A DNA stretch of 64,000 nucleotides from Actinopolyspora biskrensis (GTDB taxonomy: Bacteria; Actinomycetota; Actinomycetes; Mycobacteriales; Pseudonocardiaceae): assembly GCF_013408175.1 (NCBI RefSeq), contig NZ_JACBYW010000001.1, positions 682,001 through 746,000 of the forward strand, in the 5' to 3' direction. Shown here one piece after another: positions 24,866 to 33,936 of this stretch; the stretch's first letter is position 1; each line of letters starts with the position of its first letter. Position numbers and translations under genes: made by a program. The notes under the pieces are model-generated. The model was not told the DNA's origin. It saw only the letters and a list, made by a program, of their open reading frames with translations, and made no database searches.

Positions 24866-26179
24866 TCAGTGCTGGCGACCGAGGCGGTCCGAGATCCGGT
24901 CGGCCGCCCACGCCGCCTGCAACGTCGGTGTGCTGAGGGCGAACGAGGGCAGGTGCGGTGGCCGCGGCCGCCACACCGCGCGCAGGTCGTCGTGGGGCTC
25001 ATCACCGACGAGCCGGTCGGCCAGCAGCGTGCCGAGGTAGGGCGACTGGGCGAGGCCGTGGCCGTTGCAGCTGACGGCGTAGAAGACGTTCTTCGCGGTT
25101 TCCCCGGCGACCGGGAGGAACGACGTCACCGCGACCCATCCGCCCCACGCCCGCTGCGGCGCGACGTAGCGCAGCGACGGGAACCGCTCGTGGAAGCCGC
25201 GGACGAGGTCCGCCACCACGGCGCGGTCCGGTTCGCGGGCACCCAGTGCTCTCGGTGCCGCCCGGAGCTGGCGGGTACCGAACAGGATCGTGCCGCGAGC
25301 GGTGCGCCGGTAGTTCTCGAGGATCGTGTGCGGAGTGATGATGCCGGTGCGGCTCGTCCAGCCGATCGCTTCCAGCCGGTCGGGATCGACCGGTTCGGTC
25401 TCGACCACGCTGGTCCACACGGGCGTGATCCCGCTCGGGGCGATCGCGAGGTCGCGGGAGTGGGCGTTGGTGGCGAGCACGACCCGCTCGGCGTGGACGC
25501 GGCCGCCGGGAACGTCGAGCACGACCCCCGCGTCCTCGGGCTCGACGGCTCGCACCGCCGTCCGCTCGAACACCTTCGCGCCCGATGCCAGCAGCGCGTC
25601 GCGGAGTCCGAACGCGAGCTTGCCCGGGTTCAGCAGTCCCCCGCCGCGCTCGAATATGCCGCCGAGGAAGGTTTCCGGCAGGCCGAAGTCACGGCCGTCG
25701 ACGAACTCCACGTCCGCTCCCGCGTCGCGGAGGATCCGCATGCCCTTCCGCAGCTGCTTGAGCTGTCCGGCCGAGACCGCGGCGTTGACGTTGCCGGTGG
25801 GGTCGTACTCGCAGTCGATGCCGAGCCGTTCGATCAACCCCTCGGTGAAGCGTGCCGAGTTCTCGGCGTAGCGGGTGAGGTCCCGGAGTTGGCGCCGGTA
25901 CAGCAGGCGCAGCAGCTGCGGATCCCCGGCCAGTGCGTTCGACAGGTAGCCTGCGTTGCGCGAACTCGCACCCCAGCCACAGCACCCGGCCTCCAGCAGC
26001 ACGACATCGGCGCCGCGCTCGGCCAGCCGGAGTGCCGATGCCATCCCGGCGAGGCCGCCGCCGACGACGGCGACGTCGCACTGGACTTCCCCCTCGAGCG
26101 CCGGCGCGAAATCGGTGGGCCGGTCGCACCACCCGGTGAACGCCGAGCAGTTCACACTGCCGGATGTCTTCGTCGACAT
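24866..26179 (-). CDS. FAD-dependent amine/amino-acid oxidase (DadA/PuuB-like), copy 2
   Basis: 437 aa, ATG 26179. It is clearly paralogous to the 14972-16333 protein: both start CxxFTGWxDxP, then CDVAVVGGGLAGMASALRLA, SSRNAGYLSNALAG, ETEPVDPDRLEAIGWTSR and the C-terminal FYAVSCNGHGLAQSPYLG. It belongs to the gamma-glutamylputrescine oxidase-like DAO group and oxidises a C-N bond. Having two copies under the same predicted operator suggests two related substrates or two steps on one substrate. Divergence is substantial, so this is not a recent duplication. Confidence 0.87.
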   Translation of the reverse strand: MSTKTSGSVNCSAFTGWCDRPTDFAPALEGEVQCDVAVVGGGLAGMASALRLAERGADVVLLEAGCCGWGASSRNAGYLSNALAGDPQLLRLLYRRQLRDLTRYAENSARFTEGLIERLGIDCEYDPTGNVNAAVSAGQLKQLRKGMRILRDAGADVEFVDGRDFGLPETFLGGIFERGGGLLNPGKLAFGLRDALLASGAKVFERTAVRAVEPEDAGVVLDVPGGRVHAERVVLATNAHSRDLAIAPSGITPVWTSVVETEPVDPDRLEAIGWTSRTGIITPHTILENYRRTARGTILFGTRQLRAAPRALGAREPDRAVVADLVRGFHERFPSLRYVAPQRAWGGWVAVTSFLPVAGETAKNVFYAVSCNGHGLAQSPYLGTLLADRLVGDEPHDDLRAVWRPRPPHLPSFALSTPTLQAAWAADRISDRLGRQH

Positions 26180-26240
26180 GACTTCTTCCTCTGCTCACTT
26201 CCCCTTGCGCAGGGGCGAACGGTTATCGGTCGGACTTCGC

Positions 26241-26257
26241 TTCGAGTGGTGTTCGAG
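26241..26257 (-). promoter_or_regulatory. Operator-like site 5 (upstream of oxidase copy 2)
   Basis: Read on the minus strand it is CTCGAACACCACTCGAA, 14 of 17 identical to the TetR-promoter copy. It lies 62-78 nt before the oxidase start at 26179. Confidence 0.6.
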
Positions 26258-26269
26258 CGTCACCACGTG

Positions 26270-26700
26270 TCGGGGCTGCGCGCCTTTCCGGGTGCTCACG
26301 GCCCCATTCGTCGTGTACGCGCGCAGGAGCGCCAACGGCGCCTCTGTTGCCTCGCCGGCGTCGAGGCCGGGGGTGAGTGCAGCAGCGATCCGTCGCTGGC
26401 GGTGGCGATCAGCGTCGCCGGCGCAGGCGGTGACCCCGCGACGTCGGCACCCGGGGGTTGTTCGGCGCGCACCAGCCGCGCGAGCAGCCGCCGGTACTCG
26501 GTCGGCGAGGTGGCCATCCGGTCCCGCAGCGCGGGGTCGCGCCCGGACTCCCGCACGGTTTCCCCCAGCACCCCCGAGCCCACGGGGTCGAGGGGAGCCC
26601 GGTTGGTCGCCGAGGCGACCATCCGCGACAGCGCCTCCAGCGTCTCGACGGCGTGGGGTTCGGCTGTCGGGAAGGTACCTTCCACGCTGCGCGGCCTCGC
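26270..26700 (-). pseudogene. TetR-family regulator remnant (paralogue of the next gene)
   Basis: Translated segments VGSGVLGETVRESGRDPALR, SPTEYRRLLARLVRAEQP and ATASDGSLLHS align step by step with VSSGVLMEAMRESERDPALR, LLAEYRRSLAELVDTEQH and LATCDGLLLHA of the intact TetR protein at 26999-27679. After SLLHS the match continues only in another frame (LTPGLDAGEATEAPLALLRA), which shows a frameshift near 26385. The DNA-binding domain is missing. It is a decayed tandem copy. Confidence 0.75.
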
Positions 26701-26998
26701 CTGACTCCGGCGGGTGAGCCGGTGCGGCAACCAGTGCCGCGGCCAATCCGGGCGAGGGGAGGCCGGTGTCGAGGAGGTCGGCGGTGAAATGGCCCGCCAC
26801 CACCTGCGCGGCGGGCCCGCCACGGCGGGCACCGTCCCGGGGGGAGGGAACCCGGAGGACGGGGCCGATCTGTGCGGGGGCGTGATCGCGATGTCCAGTG
26901 CGGTCGTGCACACGCGCAGGATCAAGGCCAGCAGTGCTGTGCACTGCTTGGTCGCCAGGTGGGTCGAGTGCGCGGCCGTGCCGAGTCTCGCGGGGCGT

Positions 26999-27679
26999 TC
27001 ACTCATGGTCCGGTGTGGTTGGCGACCGGGGGTCGGTGGTGGGGGAGTCGGGTCGACCTTCCGAGTCCGCGGACTGCGTGCGCAGCAGCGCGTGCAGGGC
27101 CCGGGTGGCTTCGACGACGTCGAGTTCGGGGTCCAGCAGCGCGTGCAGCAGTAGTCCGTCGCAGGTGGCCAGGAGCAGGGTCGCCAGCGCTGAAGGCGCC
27201 GGACCTGTGGCGACGGTGCCGCGGTGCTGCTCGGTGTCGACCAGCTCGGCCAGCGATCGCCGGTATTCGGCCAGCAGGGTGGAAAGGTGGTGGCGCAGCG
27301 CCGGGTCCCGCTCGGACTCGCGCATGGCCTCCATCAGCACCCCGCTGCTGACCGCGTCGAACGCGCTCTCGTCGTGCATCCAGGCCGTGATGAGCGACAG
27401 CAGGCCTGTCAGCGTCTCGGCGGTTTCGAGTCGGTCGAGGGGAATCATGCGCTCGACCGCGCGCAGCGCCGCCTCCGTGAGGAGCTCCTGCTTGCCGTGG
27501 AAGTGGTAGCTCACCGCGCCGTGGGGCAGGCAGGCCCGCTCCGCGGCGGCCCGCGTGGTTACGCCGCCCCAGCCGCGTTCGGCGATCAGTTCCGCCGCTG
27601 CCGCGAGCAGTCGCTGCCGGGTCTCGTCGGAGCGTGGTCGTTCTTTCGTTCGTTCGTGTTGTCCAACTGGATTGTCCAC
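26999..27679 (-). CDS. TetR-family transcriptional regulator
   Basis: 226 aa with GTG at 27679; no other start lies near the helix-turn-helix. The DNA-binding region is GVTTRAAAERACLPHGAVSY followed by HFHGKQELL at about residues 38-68. The C-terminal domain carries SSGVLMEAMRESERDP and LLLATCDGLLLHALLDP. The last 20 residues are rich in Ser, Pro and Thr. The start codon lies inside a 16-bp palindrome, which suggests a leaderless or tightly autoregulated transcript. A decayed copy follows it at 26270-26700. Its target genes are not evident beyond itself. Confidence 0.88.
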   Translation of the reverse strand: MDNPVGQHERTKERPRSDETRQRLLAAAAELIAERGWGGVTTRAAAERACLPHGAVSYHFHGKQELLTEAALRAVERMIPLDRLETAETLTGLLSLITAWMHDESAFDAVSSGVLMEAMRESERDPALRHHLSTLLAEYRRSLAELVDTEQHRGTVATGPAPSALATLLLATCDGLLLHALLDPELDVVEATRALHALLRTQSADSEGRPDSPTTDPRSPTTPDHE

Positions 27680-27687
27680 GTGGACAA
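27659..27687. promoter_or_regulatory. Two-box palindromic operator at the TetR start
   Basis: TTGTCCACGTGGACAA (27672-27687) is a perfect 16-bp palindrome. A second, weaker copy of the half-site (TTGTCCAACTGGA, 27659-27671) directly adjoins it with 13-bp spacing. The arrangement is typical of a TetR dimer-of-dimers operator, overlapping the regulator's own start codon. Confidence 0.65.
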
Positions 27688-27745
27688 CGCTAGCGCTTCT
27701 CCGTCGGCACGTTGACGGATTGTGAACGGAGTCATGAAAATAAAA

Positions 27746-28196
27746 CCCGAGTCAACTTTGATTTTTGCGGGTGGTGTCGCTCACGTGCGGCGACGCGCGC
27801 AGGACGGAACTGATCATGGCCAGCAGTCGTCGCGGGAGTGCTCACCCGGGTGCGGGCCGAGTGGTCTTCATCGGTGTGGCGGCCGCGTGTCACCACGCGG
27901 GGTGCTGGCGACCGGCGGGGCGCGGCGGAGGAGCTCGGCGCAGCCCGGTGACCGCGCACCGGCAGCGGGGGCTCTGCTCGGCCGTCGGCGGTCGACGCGC
28001 TCATGCGCGGCTCGTGCTCCAGCGGCCGCTGACGTGTCATCGGGATCACCGGTTGCCTGACTGGTCGCCGTGTCAGTCGCCTTGCTGCGGAGCCGGGCCT
28101 GGCCGCGGTTCGCCCCGCGCCTGTCCGCGACTTCCGGTATCGCACGGGATGCGGGAGTGGGACGAATGTCGGATCGAAAGGTACGGTGATCGGGAA
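27746..28196. other. Gene-free region before the MBL gene, with a weak sixth operator-like copy
   Basis: At 27746-27762 the minus-strand 17-mer ATCAAAGTTGACTCGGG shares 10 positions with the TetR-gene element, at the low end of similarity. The remaining 430 nt have no recognisable gene. They may include the promoter and leader of the MBL hydrolase gene. Confidence 0.3.
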
Positions 28197-29087
28197 ATGG
28201 GCACCACGGGGTACACAGCAGCGGAATACGGCGGGGTCAGTGTCCTGCTCGGCCCGAAACGGGGTGCCTACCCGTACAACAACTCGCTGCTCATACGGGG
28301 CACGACCGCATCGCTGGTCGTGGATCCGTCGCTGTCGCTCCTCGAAGCGGCGCCCCCGGCGGACCTGGTCCTCGTCAGTCATGCGCACGAGGACCACATC
28401 GCCGGTCTGGGAAGCTACGACGTCCCCGTCCACATCCATGAAGGCGACCTCGAGGCGCTGCGATCCCGCGCGGAGATGGTAGCCGGTTACGGACTTCCAC
28501 CCGACGCGGTCGAGGACGCCGACGCGATGATGCGGGACCAGTTCCACGTGCGGGGACGTCCGGACGCGACGGGGTTCGAGGACGGCGCCGTGTTCGACCT
28601 CGGCGGCCGCACGGTGACCGCCGTGCACCTGCCCGGCCACACGGCGGGCCACAGCGGCTTCCTGATCGAGCCGGACGGCTTCCTGTTCGTGGCGGACATC
28701 GACCTGACCTCGTTCGGTCCGTACTACGGAGACGTCGGCAGCGACCTCGCGGACTTCGAGGCCTCGATGCGCCGGTGCCGGGAGGTCGACGCGCGCTGGT
28801 ACGGCACGGCGCACCAGAAGGGCGTGATCGAGGGCTCAGCGGAGTTCCGGCGTCGGCTCGACGCCTTCGTCGGTGTCGTGGAGAGACGGGAGGCGGAACT
28901 GCTCGCGTTCCTCGGCGAGCCGCGGACGGTCGAGGAGATCGTCGAGCACAGGCTGGTCTACCGGCCCCACGTCGAAGGACCGCACGTGAGGCCGGTGGAG
29001 CGGAGAACGGCGGTGCAGCACCTGGACCGGTTGGTGAGCGACGGGCACGTCGCGGAGGTCGAACCGGGGCGGTTCCGCGCAACGTAG
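28197..29087 (+). CDS. Metallo-beta-lactamase fold hydrolase
   Basis: 296 aa from ATG 28197; an in-frame ATG at 28149 would add 16 residues. The metal motif is SHAHEDHIAGL (H62, H64, D66, H67). The other ligands are HLPGHTAGHSG (His), FVADIDLT (Asp) and GTAHQKG (His). The last about 70 residues look like a winged helix (TVEEIVEHRLVYRP ... VQHLDRLVSDGHV), as in LACTB2-like hydrolases. Thioester or ester hydrolysis is plausible. It borders the amine island, but no linking operator is convincing. Confidence 0.87.
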   Translation: MGTTGYTAAEYGGVSVLLGPKRGAYPYNNSLLIRGTTASLVVDPSLSLLEAAPPADLVLVSHAHEDHIAGLGSYDVPVHIHEGDLEALRSRAEMVAGYGLPPDAVEDADAMMRDQFHVRGRPDATGFEDGAVFDLGGRTVTAVHLPGHTAGHSGFLIEPDGFLFVADIDLTSFGPYYGDVGSDLADFEASMRRCREVDARWYGTAHQKGVIEGSAEFRRRLDAFVGVVERREAELLAFLGEPRTVEEIVEHRLVYRPHVEGPHVRPVERRTAVQHLDRLVSDGHVAEVEPGRFRAT

Positions 29088-29313
29088 ACCAGAAGCGGAG
29101 GTGCCCCGGCCCCGTCGGCCGCGTGCTGCCGTCGATGCCGCACGGACTTTCGCCCATGGCACCGCCCGAACGAAACTGCAGCGTGCTGGGGCCGAGCAGC
29201 AGCGAAGCAGGATCCTCCGCCGGGTAGGTCACGTGACCGGACCCCGGGCCTGCTGCGACACCCCGGAGCCGCGTGAGAACCGCCGTTCCCTCGGCGGTTC
29301 TGCGCAGGAGGGA

Positions 29314-29690
29314 TCAGACGGCGGAGCGCGACGTGTCGACCTCGGGCAGGGCGTCGATGACGCTGCGCAGGTGCTCGCGCATCGCCTGCTCGGCGGCTGC
29401 GGGATCCACCTCGCGGATCGCCTCGACGATGGCCAGGTGCTGCGGCAGCGACACGGCGGGACGCCCCGGGTGCACGGCCAACCGGAACTGGTGGCGCACG
29501 TTCTGCCCGCGCAACCTGCCGAGCACCTCGTGAGCGGTCCGCTGCCCGCTGACGCGCAGCACCAGGGAGTGCGGCCGCTTGTTCAGCTCGGAGCAGCCCC
29601 ACACGTCGCCGGAGACCGCGCTCCGCATCTGCTCACCGATCTCGCGCAGTTCGGCCTTGTCCTCCTCGGTGGCGCGCTCGGCAGGATCGG
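29314..29690 (-). pseudogene. GntR/FadR-family regulator, C-terminal (FCD) fragment
   Basis: The frame encodes EEDKAELREIGEQMRSAV, SELNKRPHSLVLRVSGQRTA and PQHLAIVEAIREVDPAAAEQ, then MREHLRSVIDAL. This is the ligand-binding FCD domain of GntR regulators, including the HLAIVEAI / AMREHL metal-site region. The winged-helix N-terminus is absent. The homology stops at about 29690, where a hydrolase fragment on the other strand begins, so a rearrangement joined two broken genes. Confidence 0.8.
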
Positions 29691-30355
29691 CGCTTCGTCG
29701 AACTGCACGTCGAGCAGGGCCGTGGCCTGATCGACCTCGGGAGGCCGGTGGCGATCGGCTCGTCGATCATCGGCCACGGACGTTGGCGGATCACCGTAAC
29801 CGGGCAGGGCAACCATGCCGGCACGACCTCGATGTCCGACCGGCACGCCCCCGTGGCTGTGGCGGCCCACATCACCCTGGCGGCCCAGAAGGCGGCACGG
29901 TCAACGCCCTCGGCTCGCGCGACGGTCGGACGTATCGTTCCGGTGCCCGGCGGGACCAACGTCATCGCTTCCTCGGTGGACGTGTGGCTCGATGTCCGGC
30001 ACCCGGACGACGACGTGGTCCGTGGCCTGGTGCGGACCATCGTCGAAGAGACCGGGGAGGTCGTGGCCCAGGAGGGGTGTTCCGTCCCGGTCCGGGAAGA
30101 GTCGTTCAGCCCGACAGCTCACTTCGCCACGGGGCTGCGGCATCACTTGACCCGAGTCCTACCGGACACGCCGATCCTGGACACCGGTGCCGGTCACGAC
30201 GCAGGGGTGCTGGCGCCGTTCGCGCCGACGGCGATGCTGTGCGTGCGAAACCCCTCCGGCGTCTCCCACTCTCCGGAGGAGCACGCCGAGCCGGATGACA
30301 GCCCGAAGCGCTCACGGCCGTGCTGGCAGACCTGACCGGGCAGGAGGCACTTTCC
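29691..30355 (+). pseudogene. N-carbamoyl-amino-acid hydrolase/allantoate amidohydrolase fragment
   Basis: Starting without its N-terminus, the frame reads RRFVELHVEQGRGLI (metal-ligand HVEQG), GHGRWRITVTGQGNHAGTTS (dimerisation-domain motif GxxNHAGTTPM), LDVRHPDDDVV and DTGAGHDAGVLAPFAPTAML, then SHSPEEH. These are AllC/HyuC M20-family hallmarks. The final residues need a frame change near 30300 (ALTAVLADL is in another frame). The part before the HVEQG motif, with the first metal ligands, is lost. It is not functional. Confidence 0.82.
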
Positions 30356-30360
30356 GAGTC

Positions 30361-30901
30361 GACATGACGGTCGAGCTGCGTGATCATTCCGTAGTCGCTT
30401 CCGCCTCGCCGAAAAACCGCGCTTCCCGGTGCGGAGGAATCCGAGTCGGCACGTCGGTCAGTCGAACGGCTCTGCCGCTCCGATGCGACGGCCGCTCGCA
30501 CACCCGCGGAGTGGAGCAGAGCGTTCGAGCGCGCCGAAGTCGGCGCAGAGGGTGCGCTCGACGATCCCCGAACCGGCGGCGATCGTGTCCACGTCCACCG
30601 CATGGATGCCGCGGCCGTAGGGCGGCTCGGGGGAGTCCCGAGGGTGTTCCTGGCCTCGGGGACCGCCCTGTCCTGGGCCGTGATCACCGGCGTGGCGGGA
30701 GCCGTGCTGCTCGCGGTTGTGAGACCGCGTTGACCGTGCTACAGGTCAGCTCGATCACCAGCGCGCCGCCACGGTCGGTTTCGGTGCGAGTTCGTACCGG
30801 CAGACCGTGCGGCTGCTGCTGGACGTGGCGGTATGGACAGTGCAGGGTCCTCGGTGGCGGATCAGACGATCCCTGCGGGTTTTCGAACGGACGGGAGAAG
30901 C
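30361..30901. other. Region upstream of the ACC deaminase gene
   Basis: No intact gene is recognised. A minus-strand stretch near 30430-30620 (GRGIHAVDVDTIAAGSGIVE) has coding-like character but no family I can name; it may be another decayed fragment. The promoter of the deaminase gene should lie in the last 150 nt. Confidence 0.35.
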
Positions 30902-31912
30902 ATGCCCCTGAGCGACTTTCCGCGGTACCCTCTGCTGTTCGGGCCCAGCCCGATTCATCCACTGGAGCGGTTGACCAGCCATCTCGGTGGCGCGCGGGTG
31001 TGGGCCAAGCGGGAGGACTGCAACTCCGGGCTCGCCTTCGGCGGAAACAAGACCCGCAAGCTGGAGTACCTGGTTCCGGACGTCCTGGCCAACGAGTCCA
31101 CGCACCTGGTCTCGATCGGCGGAGTGCAGTCCAACCACACCCGGCAGGTCGCGGCCGTTGCCGCGAAGCTCGGGTTGCGGGCGCGGTTGGTGCAGGAGAG
31201 CTGGGTCGATTGGCCCGATGCGGTCAACGACCGGGTCGGAAACATCCAGCTCTCGCGCATCATGGGCGCGCAGGTCCAGCTCACCGACGCCGACTTCGAC
31301 ATCGGGTTCAAGCAGAGCTGGCAGAACGCGTGGGAGGAGATCCGCGCGGAAGGGGGCACGCCGTACGCGATCCCGGCCGGTGCCTCCGATCACCCGCTCG
31401 GCGGGCTCGGCTTCGCCAACTGGGCCCACGAGGTCGCCCAGCAGGAACGGGAACTCGGCGTCTTCTTCGACACCGTCGTGGTCTGCAGCGTCACCGGTTC
31501 CACGCACGCCGGGATGATCGCCGGTTTCGCCGAGCAGCAACGCCCCCGCCGGGTCCTCGGCATCGACGCCTCCGCGAAGATCGACGGTACCCGCGGCCAG
31601 GTCGGCAAGATCGCGCGCGCCACGGCGGAGCGGATCGAGCTGGGCCGGGAACTGCGGGACGAGGAGATCACCGTGCTCGAGGGGTGGGCAGGTGAGCACT
31701 ACGGGATCCCGGTGGACTCGACGCTGGAAGCGATCCGGCTGACCGGCAGGCTCGAGGGCGTCATCCTCGACCCGGTTTACGAGGGCAAATCGATGGCGGG
31801 GCTGATCGACCTCGTCACCACCGGTGAGATCGGACCGGACAGCAACGTGCTCTACGCGCACCTCGGCGGCCAACCCGCCCTGAACGCCTACAGCGCCCTG
31901 TTCCGGGACTGA
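30902..31912 (+). CDS. acdS: 1-aminocyclopropane-1-carboxylate (ACC) deaminase
   Basis: 336 aa from ATG 30902 with GGGAG upstream; the open frame reaches back to 30833, but [17 protein letters not shown] is the normal family N-terminus. The PLP lysine is K50 in [10 protein letters not shown], followed by [18 protein letters not shown]. The catalytic Tyr and the two residues that separate ACC deaminase from D-cysteine desulfhydrase are present: Y293-E294 in DPVYEGK and L321 in YAHLGG. The known family numbering is Y294, E295 and L322. It cleaves ACC to 2-oxobutyrate and ammonia and lowers plant ethylene. No Lrp-type acdR is adjacent. A root- or plant-associated lifestyle is possible. Confidence 0.94.
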   Translation: MPLSDFPRYPLLFGPSPIHPLERLTSHLGGARVWAKREDCNSGLAFGGNKTRKLEYLVPDVLANESTHLVSIGGVQSNHTRQVAAVAAKLGLRARLVQESWVDWPDAVNDRVGNIQLSRIMGAQVQLTDADFDIGFKQSWQNAWEEIRAEGGTPYAIPAGASDHPLGGLGFANWAHEVAQQERELGVFFDTVVVCSVTGSTHAGMIAGFAEQQRPRRVLGIDASAKIDGTRGQVGKIARATAERIELGRELRDEEITVLEGWAGEHYGIPVDSTLEAIRLTGRLEGVILDPVYEGKSMAGLIDLVTTGEIGPDSNVLYAHLGGQPALNAYSALFRD

Positions 31913-32407
31913 CCACGACGTGTGGCGGTGAAGCACCAATGACAGCGGCACGACGGAACCCCGGAAAGGCAGCGCGACTGGTGCGGCAGCAACCGCAGCA
32001 GCCCCACCGACACGACGGCGGTGGCGGCCTCTGCGACAAACACCCAGGGCAGCCACGGGGTGAAACCGCTGGTCGAGGCCATTGAACGGATGCTGCTCCC
32101 TTCGGCGCTTCCGGGGGTTGTGGTAGCCACGCGCCCGCTTCTCGAGCGGACGGACGTTCCGCGACGCAGGGCCTTGCGTCATAGTGCGGGAGTCTTTCCA
32201 CGATGACGGCCTCCCGAGGTGTCCACCCCGGATGGTGGGTGCTGAGTCAGATGGGTGCGCCGTGCTCACCGGAGTTGGCGACACCGTTGGACAAGGTGGA
32301 CGAGGGTGTGGACACGGTGCCGCTGCGAGTGTTGTCGGCCTGTGCGGCGTATTCGCCCGATCCACCTCGTGGAGTGTTATGCCGGGGAGCTCGGGCGGTC
32401 TCACGCG
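31913..32407. other. Intergenic region between acdS and ureD
   Basis: The two genes converge here. A short minus-strand hydrophobic frame (FTPWLPWVFVAEAATAVVSV, near 31990-32090) looks like one or two membrane helices of a lost transporter, but start and family are not supportable. No strong terminator hairpin was seen. Confidence 0.35.
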
Positions 32408-33226
32408 TCACATGTTGGTGAGACCTGTCATGATCCCGCTGTCGAGCGTCTCGTGTATTCGTTGGTGCCCCTCTTCGAGCAGTGTGTTGACCCGACGGGC
32501 ATCGGGCGCTGCTGCCGTCACGAGCACCGCCGATTCGGCAAGGGGGGTGACCATGGCATGCCCGGATCCGGGACTGTTCGACAGCAGGAAGGGAGCGCAC
32601 ATAACTTCGCTCAGCTCGGGGGAGACGTACAGCAGGTTCCCCGTCGCCCGGTGATCGGCCAGTACGACCGGGCTGCTCCATGTGGGGTTTCCCGCGCCGA
32701 AGAGCAGTTCCTGGTCGAGAATCGGTTTGCCCGAGCGGGCGACCGTTAAACACGTCGCCAGTTTTCCCGGTGACTCCTCCGCTCGTCCGAGTACTTGCAC
32801 ATCACGCAGCAGGAGTCGTGCTTTCGGGGCGAGAGTGACGGAGTTCCTCATAATGAGGTCGCTTCCGGCCGCTGCGATAACGGGTTCCGGTGACCAGCAC
32901 AACTCGGCCTCGTCACCAACGGTGATACGCGTGTCGTGCGTAGCGGTTCCCCCGTTGGGGCCGGCCAGGGCCAGTGCGCACCCGGCCGAGTCCACTCGCA
33001 ATCGTGCTCCTGCTGACACGGTGGCATCGATGGTGATCTCGTCTCCTCCGAGCGGACCGGCCATCGTGTCGATGAGGGTGACATGGGCGTGATCTCCGCG
33101 TGTTCGTGAGTGGAACGGCACGAGAGCACCACGGCCGTTGAGAACGGGGAGGACGGTCTCGTCCCCGTCCCGGGCGGGAGCTGCGTGAATGCTCACGGAG
33201 GTGGCGACGGTGGACGTGGTGCTCAT
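32408..33226 (-). CDS. ureD: Urease accessory protein UreD (UreH)
   Basis: 272 aa; ATG 33226 overlaps the ureG stop by 4 bp. It has the beta-rich UreD layout with [20 protein letters not shown] near residue 50 and [20 protein letters not shown] in the middle. UreD is the scaffold that binds apo-urease and receives the UreF-UreG complex for nickel loading. It is the last gene of the urease operon. Sequence identity to the family is mainly structural, which is normal for UreD. Confidence 0.85.
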   Translation of the reverse strand: MSTTSTVATSVSIHAAPARDGDETVLPVLNGRGALVPFHSRTRGDHAHVTLIDTMAGPLGGDEITIDATVSAGARLRVDSAGCALALAGPNGGTATHDTRITVGDEAELCWSPEPVIAAAGSDLIMRNSVTLAPKARLLLRDVQVLGRAEESPGKLATCLTVARSGKPILDQELLFGAGNPTWSSPVVLADHRATGNLLYVSPELSEVMCAPFLLSNSPGSGHAMVTPLAESAVLVTAAAPDARRVNTLLEEGHQRIHETLDSGIMTGLTNM

Positions 33227-33909
33227 ACCGTGTGCCGGCTCCGGAGGTGGAGTTGTTGGCGGGCCCACTGCGCGACTTCGTCGATACCGTCGGTTCGCGC
33301 CAGCGACGTGAACATCACGGGGAGCTCGCCACGTTGGGCTTTGGCGTCGTTGGCCATGGCTTCGAGATCGGAGCCCACGTATCGAGCCAGGTCGATCTTG
33401 TTGATGACGAGCAGGTCGGCGGTGGTCACTCCTGGTCCGCCCTTACGCGGGATGTCGTCGCCGGCGGCGACGTCGATCACGAAGATCTGCGCGTCGACCA
33501 AGCCTTGGGAGAAGGTCGCGGTCAGGTTGTCCCCACCCGATTCGACCAGGATCAGGTCGAGTGGCCCCCCGGAGTTCTCCAGCGTCTCGATGGCCTCGAG
33601 ATTCGCCGAGATGTCATCACGAATCGCGGTGTGCGGGCAGGCCCCTGTTTCGACGGCGGTGATTCGTTCCGGTGGCAGCACCGCTTCTTGAATGAGGAAT
33701 TCGGCGTCTTCCCGGGTGTAGATGTCGTTGGTGACCACGGCCAGATCGAGGTCCTCGTTCAAGGAACGGCACAGCGCGGCGACCGTGGCGGTCTTGCCCG
33801 ATCCGACGGGACCTCCCAGTCCGATGCGCAATGCGCTGTGCCGACCGCGGGTGTGCTTCGGCGAGCCCGCGTGGGGCGGGGGCGTGGCGTGTTCGTGGTA
33901 GAGGTGCAT
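33223..33909 (-). CDS. ureG: Urease accessory GTPase UreG
   Basis: 228 aa. The P-loop is [14 protein letters not shown]. The CPH nickel motif is in [27 protein letters not shown] is the switch-like segment and NKIDLA is the guanine-binding NKxD. A His-containing N-terminal extension ([15 protein letters not shown]) may hold nickel. UreG delivers Ni to the UreABC-UreDF complex at the cost of GTP. Since ureE is absent from the operon, this N-terminal His cluster may partly replace it. Confidence 0.96.
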   Translation of the reverse strand: MHLYHEHATPPPHAGSPKHTRGRHSALRIGLGGPVGSGKTATVAALCRSLNEDLDLAVVTNDIYTREDAEFLIQEAVLPPERITAVETGACPHTAIRDDISANLEAIETLENSGGPLDLILVESGGDNLTATFSQGLVDAQIFVIDVAAGDDIPRKGGPGVTTADLLVINKIDLARYVGSDLEAMANDAKAQRGELPVMFTSLARTDGIDEVAQWARQQLHLRSRHTV

Positions 33910-33936
33910 GGTTCCGTTCCCTTCGGAGGCCGGTTG

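Noticed and set aside
30755-32404. 549-aa antisense open frame opposite acdS
   Set aside because: Shadow of the ACC deaminase gene, which has all its catalytic residues.
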